Shown in pieces: positions 49,988-58,179 of a stretch of 64,000 nt of DNA (the first letter of the stretch is position 1; each line of letters begins with the position of its first letter). The notes under the pieces are model-generated. The model had not been told where the DNA came from. It ran no database searches and saw only the letters and a list, made by a program, of their open reading frames with translations. The translations under genes and the position numbers were made by a program. The DNA is from CAYPGT01 sp964512985 (lineage in GTDB: Bacteria > Cyanobacteriota > Vampirovibrionia > LMEP-6097), in assembly GCA_964512985.1 (NCBI GenBank), contig CAZELI010000001.1:124001-188000 (forward strand), given 5' to 3'.

Positions 49988-50929
49988 TTAAGCACTAAGC
50001 GCAGCAGCTCCACCCACGATCTCAGAGATCTCTTGAGTGATGCTTGCTTGGCGGGCTTTGTTGTAAGCGAGGGTGAGTTTCTTAATTACGTCTCTGGCGT
50101 TATTAGTTGCGTTACTCATTGCTGTCATTCTCGCTGCTAGTTCGCTTGTAGTCGCTTCTTGTAAGCTCTGATAAACCCTATTCTCTATATACATAGGAGT
50201 AAGAGTTTCTATTAGAGTTGCCACGTCTGGATCGTAAATGACATATGCTTCAGGCTTCGCTCTCTGAGCTTCGCCTGACAAGTCTGGCTTGGTTCTCTGA
50301 GCTTCGCCTGACAAGTCTGCTTTAGTTTGTACTGGCAAGAAATTAAAACTCTCTACTTCACTATTAACTAGTGATATAAACTTAGTAGTAATAACTTCTA
50401 CTTTATCAACAGCACCTTGTAAATAAAGTTCTATTGCTTTATTTGCTATTGAGCTTGCTTCATCACTAGTAGGAAGAGAATTAAGATTAACAAAAGCCTC
50501 TATAATTTCTACACCTTGATTCTTGTAAATAGCCTTACTGAAAGCAGCTCTAGCTTTACGTCCTACGGTAATAAGCTTTACAGTCTTACCTGCTTCTTTA
50601 AGAGCTTGGATTCTTTTAATAGTAGTCTTGATAATGTTTGCATTATAAGCACCGCATAGACCACGGTCTGAGCTAATCACTAGTAAGAGTACTGTATTAA
50701 CTACAGGCTTATTTTTGAGCATAGGATAATTTTCTAGATCGCTTGCATCTGCTGATGCCATGAGTTTATTGAAAAGTTCGGTGATCTTCGCTGAATATGG
50801 TCTAGTTGCAAGCAGCTTCTTCTGCATTTTATTCACTTTAGCGGCAGCTACTAGCTTCATCGCCGAAGTGATCTTCATGGTCTTCTTCGTAGAACCGATC
50901 TTAACTCTGATTTCTTTTTGGTTAGCCAT
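49988..50929 (-). CDS. atpG: ATP synthase gamma subunit with tandem repeat insert
   Basis: The gamma subunit is the rotating shaft of F1. The 313-residue protein has the N-terminal coiled helix (IRVKIGSTKKTMKITSAMKLVAAAK) and the C-terminal helix (MSNATNNARDVIKKLTLAYNKARQ) that form it. Between LPVQTK and YVIYDPD, in the exposed loop of variable length, an 11-residue unit with LSGEAQR is present twice, encoded by a 33-bp tandem repeat. Other ATP synthase genes are absent from the window, so atpG is outside a standard atp operon; it is paired with deoA. Confidence 0.95.
   Translation of the reverse strand: MANQKEIRVKIGSTKKTMKITSAMKLVAAAKVNKMQKKLLATRPYSAKITELFNKLMASADASDLENYPMLKNKPVVNTVLLLVISSDRGLCGAYNANIIKTTIKRIQALKEAGKTVKLITVGRKARAAFSKAIYKNQGVEIIEAFVNLNSLPTSDEASSIANKAIELYLQGAVDKVEVITTKFISLVNSEVESFNFLPVQTKADLSGEAQRTKPDLSGEAQRAKPEAYVIYDPDVATLIETLTPMYIENRVYQSLQEATTSELAARMTAMSNATNNARDVIKKLTLAYNKARQASITQEISEIVGGAAALSA
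50254..50319. repeat. 33-bp tandem repeat in atpG coding sequence
   Basis: Two adjacent 33-bp units (50254-50286 and 50287-50319) differ at two positions. On the coding strand they contain TTGTCAGGCGAAGCTCAGAG, partly self-complementary, and keep the frame (11 codons each). Confidence 0.9.
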
Positions 50930-50994
50930 AACTCTTTTAAGTATAGCAATGTGCTGTCATCCTGAGCATAGGCGTCAACTTAAGCCAAAAATCT

Positions 50995-51101
50995 CGTCAT
51001 CCTGAGGAGGAGCCGAAGGCGACGACGTCAGGATCCACTACTAAAAAATCTCATGAATAGTGGATCCTTACGGTCGGGCTGCGCCCTCCCTCAGGATGAC
51101 G
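50995..51101. repeat. Composite inverted-repeat element P2, copy 2
   Basis: Left arm begins CGTCATCCTGAGGAGGAGCC with a GCCGAAGGC tip; the right arm, inverted, ends TCAGGATGACG and has a GGGCTGCGCCC tip. A further fragment of the same repeat (TGTCATCCTGAG) lies just before at 50955-50966. It occupies the gap between murQ and atpG, both on the minus strand. Confidence 0.8.
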
Positions 51102-51108
51102 AAATTAA

Positions 51109-51969
51109 TTAAGGTTTGCCTATTTCTATTATTGCTTTCTTCACTTTGTATTGACATTTCTCTAAAGCTCCCACAGCCTCAGCTTCAGAACAATTAGTTA
51201 AGTGCTTAACTAATCCTATCGCTCGTTTCTTAAGCTTAACGTTAGTGGCCTGCACATCCACCATTAGATTGCCCATAACTTTTCCAAGTTTAACCATAAG
51301 ACCAGTCGAGATCATATTAAGAGTAATTTTTTGAGCGGTGCCAGCTTTAAGACGAGTGCTGCCAGCAAGTATCTCTGCACCCGTGTCTAAGAATATATAA
51401 TGTTCTGCATATTTAAAACTAAGAGCATCAGGATTATTCGCCATGGCAATGGTTCTAGAACCTTTATCCTTAGCAGCTTTCAGGGCACCTATAACATATG
51501 GTGCGCCGCCACTTGCACTAATAGCAATTAACGTATCTTGGCTAGTAAGAGTTTCAGAGATGATTGCATATCCAGCTTCTTCATTGTCTTCAGCACCTTC
51601 TACTGGATGCCTGATAGCTCTATCGCCACCAGCAATTATTCCTTGCACCATATTAGGGTGCGTCGAGAAAGTAGGGAGACACTCAGAAGCATCTAATACT
51701 CCCAAACGCCCACTAGTACCAGCTCCTATGTAAAACAATCTAGGACCTTTGTATGTTGTGGGATGAGCAGGGTCATAAGGTTCTAGTTCATCTTGAATTG
51801 ATTTAAATTGATCGTAAATTATATCTATAGCTTTAGCGATTTGATTAGATGCTTTCTCCAATGCTGCCCAAACAGCTTTATCTTCATCTATATAGCAATC
51901 TACAAACTCCTCTGTACTGAGCTTGTCGAGGTTTTGTGTATTAGGATTGTGACTCTCAGTGTTGGACAT
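51109..51969 (-). CDS. murQ: N-acetylmuramic acid 6-phosphate etherase
   Basis: MurQ cleaves the lactyl ether of MurNAc-6-P to GlcNAc-6-P in peptidoglycan recycling. I use the ATG at 51969 (286 residues), eight bases after the upstream gene; a TTG 24 bases earlier would add residues of no family character. The SIS domain shows FYIGAGTSGRLGVLDASECLP, the family signature, with the catalytic Glu region EDNEEAG and SASGGAPYV. A helical C-terminal domain completes it. It is last in an operon metF - oppF-like - murQ. Confidence 0.94.
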   Translation of the reverse strand: MSNTESHNPNTQNLDKLSTEEFVDCYIDEDKAVWAALEKASNQIAKAIDIIYDQFKSIQDELEPYDPAHPTTYKGPRLFYIGAGTSGRLGVLDASECLPTFSTHPNMVQGIIAGGDRAIRHPVEGAEDNEEAGYAIISETLTSQDTLIAISASGGAPYVIGALKAAKDKGSRTIAMANNPDALSFKYAEHYIFLDTGAEILAGSTRLKAGTAQKITLNMISTGLMVKLGKVMGNLMVDVQATNVKLKKRAIGLVKHLTNCSEAEAVGALEKCQYKVKKAIIEIGKP

Positions 51970-51977
51970 AGATAAAA

Positions 51978-52952
51978 TTATACAAGCAAGCAACTTGCGT
52001 AATGCTCACTAGCTTTAGCTTCTAAGGCTGGCTTGGTTACTTTACATTCAGCAATCGCCATTGGACATCTAGTATGGAAGGGACAGCCTGAAGGTATATC
52101 AGTGGGTTTAGGGACGTCACCTTCTAGTAGAATCTTCACTCTATCTCTTTGTCTAGGATCAGGTACTGGAGCAGAGCTTAAGAGTGCTTTAGTGTAAGGA
52201 TGTAGAGGATTAGAGAACAATTCTTCTTTAGTTGCTATCTCTACTATCTCGCCTAAATACATTACCGCTACACGATCTGCGATATATTTCACTACACCAA
52301 GATTATGGGCGATGAATAAGAAGCTTATGCCAAGCTCTCCCTGTAAGCGTTTCAGCAGATGTAATACTTTCCATTGAATAGATACGTCTAAAGCACTGAC
52401 TGCTTCATCGGCAATGATAAATTTAGGATTGAGGGCTAGGGCTCTTGCTATGCACACTCTCTGATTCTGTCCGCCAGAGCATTGATGCGGAAATTTAGTA
52501 GCTATACTTTCATCTAATTCTACTAACTTTAGTAATTCATAAACTCGCTCTCTGATTTGCTCTTCAGTGCCACGCTTATGTACTCTAAGTGGCTCTGCGA
52601 TACTGTCATAAATCTTATAACGTGGATCCAGACTGGAGAAGGGATTCTGGAATATCATCTGCATATCCTGACGCTTATTCCTTAAGGCTTCTCCTTTAAG
52701 TTTCAGAACATTCTCGCCTTGAAATATTACTTCACCCTGATCAGCCTCTATAAGTTTCAGGATTAATCTAGCTGTAGTAGACTTGCCGCAGCCAGATTCA
52801 CCAACTATGGTCAAACACTCTCCAGGATAGATATCTAAGCTTATATTGCTTACAGCTTTAAGCGTCTTGCTTGCTTTACCAAAGAAATTTTTCTCTATTG
52901 CAAATTGTTTGCTGAGATTTTTGATTTGGACTAGTGGTGTACTTTCAGCCAT
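51978..52952 (-). CDS. Oligopeptide/dipeptide-type ABC transporter ATP-binding protein
   Basis: The 324-residue ATPase has Walker A GESGCGKST (around residue 53), signature CSGGQNQRV, Walker B FIIADEAVSALD and the C-terminal oligopeptide-transporter extension with CPFHTRCPMAIAEC, where three Cys can bind an Fe-S cluster. This is the DppF/OppF type. It lies between metF (TAATG overlap) and murQ. Association with murQ would suit import of murein peptides or recycling, but permeases are not adjacent; the DppB-like permease at 37.5 kb may belong to the same importer. Confidence 0.92.
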   Translation of the reverse strand: MAESTPLVQIKNLSKQFAIEKNFFGKASKTLKAVSNISLDIYPGECLTIVGESGCGKSTTARLILKLIEADQGEVIFQGENVLKLKGEALRNKRQDMQMIFQNPFSSLDPRYKIYDSIAEPLRVHKRGTEEQIRERVYELLKLVELDESIATKFPHQCSGGQNQRVCIARALALNPKFIIADEAVSALDVSIQWKVLHLLKRLQGELGISFLFIAHNLGVVKYIADRVAVMYLGEIVEIATKEELFSNPLHPYTKALLSSAPVPDPRQRDRVKILLEGDVPKPTDIPSGCPFHTRCPMAIAECKVTKPALEAKASEHYASCLLV

Positions 52953-53857
52953 TAGGTTATAGATTTGATTACATGATCTAAGATATCTTCTTGTCCTATT
53001 GCCATGATGTGTATGCCCTTCAGTGGCGTGGTTTTGATATAAGAGACGAGATCATGAGCGAGTTCTAGACCTTGCTTTTGTTGAGAGCTTTTTGCAGACT
53101 CGGATTTAGGATCTTGGTCTCCAATGGCTTGTTCCATAAGTTCTAGATGAGAATCCGGCACTGTTACTCCGAAGATATTTTTATTCATGAAATTAGCTTG
53201 AGCAAGAGCTTTTAGTGGAGTGATACCTAGTATAGTTTTGGAAGCAAGTTCGTCTCCGATAGACTCGATAAATTTATCTATCTGTTCTTTCTCAAAACAA
53301 ATCTGTGTTTGAAAGAATTCTATTCCCATGTCTATGCGTTTAAGCATGGTGTCTTTTTGTGCTGCAAGGTTGGGTACTCCTGGATGAGCCGCCGCAGCCA
53401 TGCAGTAATCTGGTACACCTTCTTTAAGTGGGTTACCCTCTAGATCTTTGCCTGCTTTAAGTGTACTAATAGCTTGAATTAAATCTTCTGTATTGAAATC
53501 AAAACACTTCTCTTCTTTGATCGGCTCTAACGGAGCATCACCGCGCAAGATTAAAATGTTCGCGAGTCCTAGAGCTGCTCCACCAAGAAGATCAGATTGC
53601 AGAGCCAAGCGATTTCTATCTCTACAAGTCACTTGCCAAATAGCATCTACGCCAGCTTCTTTCTGTATTAAATAACTTAAGACAAGTGAACACATCTTCA
53701 TGGCAGCACCAGAATTATCGGTGATATTGATTGCTGATACTAGTTTACTGATTTTCTTAGCATTCGCGATAGCCTGTTCTGGGTGAGAGCCTTTAGGGGG
53801 ATTGATTTCCGCGGTAATGATAAACTTCTTGTTTTCTAGATCTGCTCTTAAGGACAC
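52952..53857 (-). CDS. metF: Methylenetetrahydrofolate reductase
   Basis: MetF reduces methylene-THF to methyl-THF, the methyl donor for MetH in this same window. The 301-residue TIM barrel has the N-terminal AEINPPKG (with the catalytic Glu), the folate/FAD region TCRDRNRLALQSDLLG (around residue 83) with LILRGDAP, and FFQTQICFEKE later. The start is a GTG at 53857. It leads an operon with the OppF-like ATPase and murQ. A composite repeat element lies in the 273-base divergent gap to mreB, which holds no other gene I can see. Confidence 0.9.
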   Translation of the reverse strand: MSLRADLENKKFIITAEINPPKGSHPEQAIANAKKISKLVSAINITDNSGAAMKMCSLVLSYLIQKEAGVDAIWQVTCRDRNRLALQSDLLGGAALGLANILILRGDAPLEPIKEEKCFDFNTEDLIQAISTLKAGKDLEGNPLKEGVPDYCMAAAAHPGVPNLAAQKDTMLKRIDMGIEFFQTQICFEKEQIDKFIESIGDELASKTILGITPLKALAQANFMNKNIFGVTVPDSHLELMEQAIGDQDPKSESAKSSQQKQGLELAHDLVSYIKTTPLKGIHIMAIGQEDILDHVIKSIT

Positions 53858-53919
53858 AATGTGTTTATGGTATCACTGTAGTATGATCATTGTAACTACC
53901 TTTTAATTACTTGCTCGTT

Positions 53920-54035
53920 CGTCATCCTGAGGAGGAGCCGAAGGCGACGACGTAAGGATCCACTACTATACCTTTGAAGAAGTTAGGTTAAGAGTGGATC
54001 CTTACGGTCGGGCTTCGCCCTCCCTCAGGATGACG
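53920..54035. repeat. Composite inverted-repeat element P2, copy 3
   Basis: Left arm starts CGTCATCCTGAGGAGGAGCC (tip GCCGAAGGC); the right arm, inverted, ends TCAGGATGACG (tip GGGCTTCGCCC). Outer 13 bases and the AAGGATCCACT inner parts pair between arms. It lies between divergent metF and mreB, so it is not simply a terminator. Confidence 0.8.
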
Positions 54036-54130
54036 AGATAAACAGATAATAAGCATTTGCGAATTATTATTAATTTTTTCATATAGTTATTTATAGATAT
54101 TTTGCAGTCTTATCCTATAGAATAGAGGTT

Positions 54131-55180
54131 ATGGGTTTTTTTAGTAGATTTTCGAGAAATATTGGAATAGATTTAGGAACAGCTAATACATTGGTCTGTA
54201 CGGAGGAGGGGATTATCCTAAGAGAGCCAAGTGTAGTGGCAGTGAGCCGTGATAGTGGTGAAGTTTTAGCAGTTGGCGAAGAAGCAAGAGCGATGCTTGG
54301 GCGTACGCCAAATCATATAATTGCAACTCGACCTTTAAGAGATGGAGTGATTGCAGACTTTCGTCATGCAGAAATGATGCTTAGATATTTTCTCGAGAAA
54401 GCTACTGGTAAAGGAGCTTTCAGACCACTTAGCAAACCAAGAATCGCAATTGGTATCCCTAGTGGTATCACTGAAGTAGAGAGAAGAGCAGTACGTGAAG
54501 CAGCAGAGAACGCTGGTGCTGGTCAAGTATTTTTAATTGAAGAGCCGATGGCGGCAGCGATAGGAGCAGGACTTGCAGTAGCAGATCCAATAGGTAGCAT
54601 GATAGTAGATATCGGTGGTGGTACTACTGAAGTAGCTGTTATATCACTTTCTGGGATTGTGATTTCTGAAAGTATTAGAATTGCGGGTGATGAACTTAAT
54701 GAATCTATAGTTACTTACATGAAGAAGGTTTACAACCTATCTATCGGTGAGACTACTGCAGAGAACGTTAAGATCAAGCTTGGCTCAGCGTTTAAGATTA
54801 GTGATGCTTCTGATGCTGATCAACTCGAAGTGAGAGGACTTAACTTACTCAATGGTCTTCCTAGAACGGTTCTTATCAGCAGACCAGAAGTAAGAGAAGC
54901 GATGTCAGAGCCTTTAGCATCTATCGTTGAATCTGTGAAACGTACTTTAGAGAGAGTTCCTCCAGAGTTAGCTGCTGATGTCTATGATAGAGGTATTGTT
55001 CTAGCTGGCGGTGGCGCTTTATTACAAGGTCTAGATGAGATGATTAGTCATGAGACTGAAGTGCCGGTGCATGTTGCAGAAGATCCACTATCTTGTGTGG
55101 TACTTGGTGCAGGTAGAGTGTTAATCGACAAATCACTTAGAAGAGTATTAGAGATAGCTGGTGAGCCAACCTTTGTATAA
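54131..55180 (+). CDS. mreB: Rod shape-determining protein MreB
   Basis: MreB is the bacterial actin that guides lateral wall synthesis. The 349-residue protein has the phosphate-1 loop GIDLGTANTLV, the EREP-type segment ILREPSVVAV, phosphate-2 VDIGGGTTEVAV and the adenosine motif VLAGGGALLQG. The amphipathic N-terminus MGFFSRFSRN can bind the membrane. It is followed three bases later by mreC, indicating that the cell builds a rod or curved shape. Confidence 0.97.
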   Translation: MGFFSRFSRNIGIDLGTANTLVCTEEGIILREPSVVAVSRDSGEVLAVGEEARAMLGRTPNHIIATRPLRDGVIADFRHAEMMLRYFLEKATGKGAFRPLSKPRIAIGIPSGITEVERRAVREAAENAGAGQVFLIEEPMAAAIGAGLAVADPIGSMIVDIGGGTTEVAVISLSGIVISESIRIAGDELNESIVTYMKKVYNLSIGETTAENVKIKLGSAFKISDASDADQLEVRGLNLLNGLPRTVLISRPEVREAMSEPLASIVESVKRTLERVPPELAADVYDRGIVLAGGGALLQGLDEMISHETEVPVHVAEDPLSCVVLGAGRVLIDKSLRRVLEIAGEPTFV

Positions 55181-55183
55181 AAC

Positions 55184-56086
55184 GTGGACGATTTTTCAAA
55201 CTCTAACAAAATTTTATACAAGTCTACATTAGGGCTTAGATCACTAATAGTTCCGATTTTACTTTCACTAATTCTTATTTGGGTTTTTAATAGACCTTTG
55301 AGTGCGGTTGCTTTGTTTGGTTATAAAATCACAGGAGCCTTTATTCATAATAGTTACGAAGGTATTAAGCATACTCAGCAAGAAGCTGCTGATTTACTTT
55401 CAGCTCAGCGTAAGGCTAATAAGCTTGAATTTGCTAACAAGTTATTGCTCATTGAGAATGCGGAACTTAAATCACAAATCGACAAGTTGCCTTATTACGA
55501 AAACGCTTTAAATTTTAAAAACAACTTTAATTATCAAACAGTTTTTGCGCATGTTCTAGGTCGCAGCCCTGATGCTTGGCATAAGCAAATCATCATTGAT
55601 AAAGGATCTAAGGATGGTATTGTACTAGGACGTGGAGTTATTACTGAGAAGGGTATTGTTGGACAAGTAACTAAAGTTGGTTATGGTAGTGCAATCGTGC
55701 AGTTGGTTTTTAATCCTGAATGGCGCATGGGAGTTAAGATAGCGAGGCTCAATCAATATGGGGTGCTTAATGGTAACTATCCAGAATTACCATTCTTGCA
55801 GTTTATTACGGTAGATTCAGAAGTGGCAGTTGGGGATGAGATTGTTACATCTGGTATTTGCATTGACGTGGATAATTGTCCTTATCCTGAGAACTTCCCA
55901 GTAGGCAAGGTCATCCAGGTCAAGCACGACCCAAATGTGGTAGACTTAGTCGTCAAGGTCAAATTCTATGAGGATTTGGGCAATATAAGAGAAATATTCG
56001 TACTAAGCCCCAAGGCAAAAAATCATGCAAAAACCCAATCTCAAATCAGTGATGCTGGAAAGACCCCAAGCGAAGAAGAAGGCTAA
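55184..56086 (+). CDS. mreC: Rod shape-determining protein MreC
   Basis: MreC is a periplasmic scaffold of the elongasome. The 300-residue protein starts at GTG, has one transmembrane helix (about residues 22-40), a coiled-coil (about 60-100) and two beta domains with GRSPDAWHKQIIIDKGSKDG and KGIVGQVTKVG. The C-terminal 25 residues are charged. Its last 62 bases overlap the rsfS gene in another frame. No mreD follows. Confidence 0.93.
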   Translation: MDDFSNSNKILYKSTLGLRSLIVPILLSLILIWVFNRPLSAVALFGYKITGAFIHNSYEGIKHTQQEAADLLSAQRKANKLEFANKLLLIENAELKSQIDKLPYYENALNFKNNFNYQTVFAHVLGRSPDAWHKQIIIDKGSKDGIVLGRGVITEKGIVGQVTKVGYGSAIVQLVFNPEWRMGVKIARLNQYGVLNGNYPELPFLQFITVDSEVAVGDEIVTSGICIDVDNCPYPENFPVGKVIQVKHDPNVVDLVVKVKFYEDLGNIREIFVLSPKAKNHAKTQSQISDAGKTPSEEEG

Positions 56087-56453
56087 TGCTGATAAGGACG
56101 CTGTTGCTTTAAGACAATTAGTGTTCAGCATTGCAAACTTGGCAGAAGACAAGAAAGCTATAGATACAGAGGTGCTGGATATAACTAAAGTTGCGGATAT
56201 CGCAGATTATATAATCATTGCTTCAGCTTCCAACCCTGCTCAGCTTAAAGCTATCTCCCGTCATATCGAAGAAACCCTCTCCGAGCAAGGCATGGAACCT
56301 ACTCATAAGGAAGGTAAGTATGGTACTAAGTGGTATCTATTAGATTACTTAGACTTCGTCGTGCATATCATCGACGAGTCAGCAAGAGAGTTTTATAACC
56401 TTGAAGAGCTTTGGCATGAGGCTGTGTTTATTCCTAGAGACGAGTGGAGTTAA
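56025..56453 (+). CDS. rsfS: Ribosomal silencing factor RsfS
   Basis: RsfS binds ribosomal protein uL14 and blocks subunit joining under starvation. The core is clear: VADYIIIASASN-type segment (ADIADYIIIASASNPAQLKA), GKYGTKWYLLDYLDFVVHI and the FYNLEELW end. From the ATG at 56025 the protein has 142 residues, of which about 25 N-terminal residues are unconserved and are read from within mreC. A later start, for example the ATG at 56052, is possible but would still overlap mreC. Length and motifs otherwise fit the family. Confidence 0.9.
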   Translation: MQKPNLKSVMLERPQAKKKANADKDAVALRQLVFSIANLAEDKKAIDTEVLDITKVADIADYIIIASASNPAQLKAISRHIEETLSEQGMEPTHKEGKYGTKWYLLDYLDFVVHIIDESAREFYNLEELWHEAVFIPRDEWS

Positions 56454-56455
56454 GT

Positions 56456-57523
56456 TTATGTCAAGGCATATCGAGTTGCGCGACCTTTGCCGTATTGTTT
56501 GATTTGTTTAGCTTTTACCATCATTGCCAAATATTTTTTGATGCTACCTTGACTCTCTGATAATTGTTCAGAGATTTTACTTATATTTAGTTTGCCATGC
56601 TGTTCAAGCAAGCTAATGATTTGAGCTTCGATAGGATGTAAGTGTAGTCCAAGTATCGTTTCTTTGCTAATTTTGTTCTCTAATTTTTGTTTTTGTTTTC
56701 TCAAAGACCTGAAAAAAAACAATAGCCAAGGTTGATAATCAGGCTCATCTTTAGTGAATGATTGTTGAGTACGCCTCAAAGCTAAATAGTAAGTGTCTTT
56801 GCTAGCTTCAATAATATTTTCTAATGAGCTATATGGTACATAACTAAAGTTTGATTTTAGTAACAAAAACGTTGTTAACAAGCGAGACAATCTACCATTA
56901 CCATCCTGAAAAGGATGTATCGCCAGAAACACTACTATAAATACAGCTAGAACTAATAATGGATGCATTACTTTGTCATCTAGATTGGTACGTGTCCAAT
57001 AAACAAGCTCTTGCATTTTGTAAGGAGTCTCAAACGGAGTCACTGTCTCAAAAACAACACCTAAGCTTTTACCAGTATGATCGTAAGCTTCTACGTGATT
57101 AGGAAATTTTTTATACTCGCCACGATGCCTATCATCCTTATCTGAATACTTCAATAGCATCCCGTGTAATTGTTTAATGAGGTTTTCAGTTAGAGGCATA
57201 TTGGCATAATTTTCAAAAATTTCTTGAGCCAAGTATGCATAGCCAGCAACTTCTTGCTCATCTCTCGATTTAAAGGATTTTTGTTTTAACCTTGTGAAAA
57301 TTTTCTCTACTTCTTGATCTGAAAGCTTTGAACCTTCAATACGCGTAGAAGAACCTGTACTCTCTATGGTTGCAGATTTACGCAGATCATTTAATCTATC
57401 TGGAGCCAGAGTACTAATTGCTCTCCAATTACCTTTATAGTCTTCTAGTTCAGCAATGATATTTAGAACTTCATCATTGAGTCCAAGTTGACTTAAATTT
57501 AGAGAGTTTAGCTTAAAATCCAT
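56456..57523 (-). CDS. Fic-domain protein with N-terminal inhibitory motif
   Basis: Fic enzymes AMPylate target proteins. The 355-residue protein has the complete active site HPFQDGNGRLSR (around residue 202), with the catalytic His. It also has an inhibitory helix STRIEG (around residue 59) that matches the (S/T)xxxE(G/N) autoinhibition motif of class II Fic proteins. The C-terminal 80 residues form a winged-helix-like domain (LNISKISEQLSESQGSIKKYL), so it may bind DNA. The upstream region holds a promoter with an internal palindrome and three phased direct repeats, pointing to regulation, perhaps by itself. Confidence 0.93.
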   Translation of the reverse strand: MDFKLNSLNLSQLGLNDEVLNIIAELEDYKGNWRAISTLAPDRLNDLRKSATIESTGSSTRIEGSKLSDQEVEKIFTRLKQKSFKSRDEQEVAGYAYLAQEIFENYANMPLTENLIKQLHGMLLKYSDKDDRHRGEYKKFPNHVEAYDHTGKSLGVVFETVTPFETPYKMQELVYWTRTNLDDKVMHPLLVLAVFIVVFLAIHPFQDGNGRLSRLLTTFLLLKSNFSYVPYSSLENIIEASKDTYYLALRRTQQSFTKDEPDYQPWLLFFFRSLRKQKQKLENKISKETILGLHLHPIEAQIISLLEQHGKLNISKISEQLSESQGSIKKYLAMMVKAKQIKQYGKGRATRYALT

Positions 57524-57544
57524 AATTTAACCTTATAGATACTA

Positions 57545-57572
57545 ATTATACCCGAATCGTATCCGATTGTAA
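57545..57572 (-). promoter_or_regulatory. Fic promoter with internal palindrome
   Basis: On the minus strand TTACAA (57572-57567) and a perfect TATAAT (57550-57545) are 16 bases apart, placed 22 bases before the fic ATG. Between and partly overlapping the -35 is the perfect inverted repeat AATCG-TATC-CGATT (57555-57568), a likely repressor site. Confidence 0.6.
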
Positions 57573-57593
57573 CCGTAAATAGCTGATTTATCA

Positions 57594-57624
57594 TTTCAGC
57601 CATATTTTCAGCCAATTTCAGCCA
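57594..57624. promoter_or_regulatory. Three phased TTTCAGCCA direct repeats upstream of fic
   Basis: TTTCAGCCA occurs at 57594-57602, 57606-57614 and 57616-57624, spaced 12 and 10 bases, about one helical turn each, just upstream of the fic -35 box. The arrangement suggests cooperative binding of a regulator. Confidence 0.45.
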
Positions 57625-57650
57625 TAAAATTTAAAATATGAATATTTGTG

Positions 57651-57680
57651 AATAAATATGAATAAATATGAATAAATATT
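57651..57680. repeat. 10-bp AT-rich tandem repeat
   Basis: AATAAATATG, AATAAATATG and AATAAATATT are three adjacent 10-bp units; a partial fourth lies upstream. They abut the stop codon of the 132-residue gene. It may be a simple slippage repeat. Confidence 0.6.
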
Positions 57681-58077
57681 AGGCTGCTGCTACTACTTCT
57701 CCAGTAGTATCATTAAATCTGATTCCTGGTTCGATTATAGCTGCTAATTGTTGAAATTTCCTAACTACAGAAGCCCAAGTAGCTGGTAAACCATAACTTG
57801 GCCTGTCTTTATCTTCATCAGCAGAATTTCTATCTTTAGTGGCTTCTTTAACGTTTTTTACTACAGCATCACGTACGGAGTGTAGTGTTTTTGTTAGTGC
57901 TGCTTCTCTTTGCCCTGATGCTTCAATATCTCTTTTTAGAGCCCCTAATGCTGAAGTTATTTCATTCCCAGCGTTTAAAAAGTCAGTATCACTTATTTCT
58001 GTGTTTTTCGGTGCAGATAAAACTTTAAAATTTCTTATTGCACCAGCAAGTTCATTAAAGGAAAGTTGAATAGTCAT
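57679..58077 (-). CDS. Small unknown helical protein
   Basis: The 132-residue soluble protein is largely helical (residues 5-80), with a charged middle (EATKDRNSADEDKDRPS) and an Ala-rich tail ending VVAAA. No family is recognised. A CAGGAG ribosome site sits close to the ATG, with a TATAAT a few bases before that. The Ala/Gln bias and the Ala-Ala end resemble the proteins at 5.9-7.8 kb, which may point to a shared lineage-specific group. Confidence 0.5.
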   Translation of the reverse strand: MTIQLSFNELAGAIRNFKVLSAPKNTEISDTDFLNAGNEITSALGALKRDIEASGQREAALTKTLHSVRDAVVKNVKEATKDRNSADEDKDRPSYGLPATWASVVRKFQQLAAIIEPGIRFNDTTGEVVAAA

Positions 58078-58179
58078 AATACTCCTGATTATAGCAATAT
58101 TAGATATTACTTTGCAGAAAAATTATCCATACTCTTATATCTAATAAAAACCCCACTAAATATGTATTAATCGATTGCC

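Noticed and set aside
53858..54130. Composite repeat P2 considered as a simple bidirectional terminator
   Set aside because: Here it lies between divergent genes where no transcript needs to end, and it lacks T-tracts at the hairpin bases.
57651..57680. Short regular AT-rich repeats that might be a CRISPR array
   Set aside because: Units are 10 bp, adjacent with no spacers; it is a simple tandem repeat.
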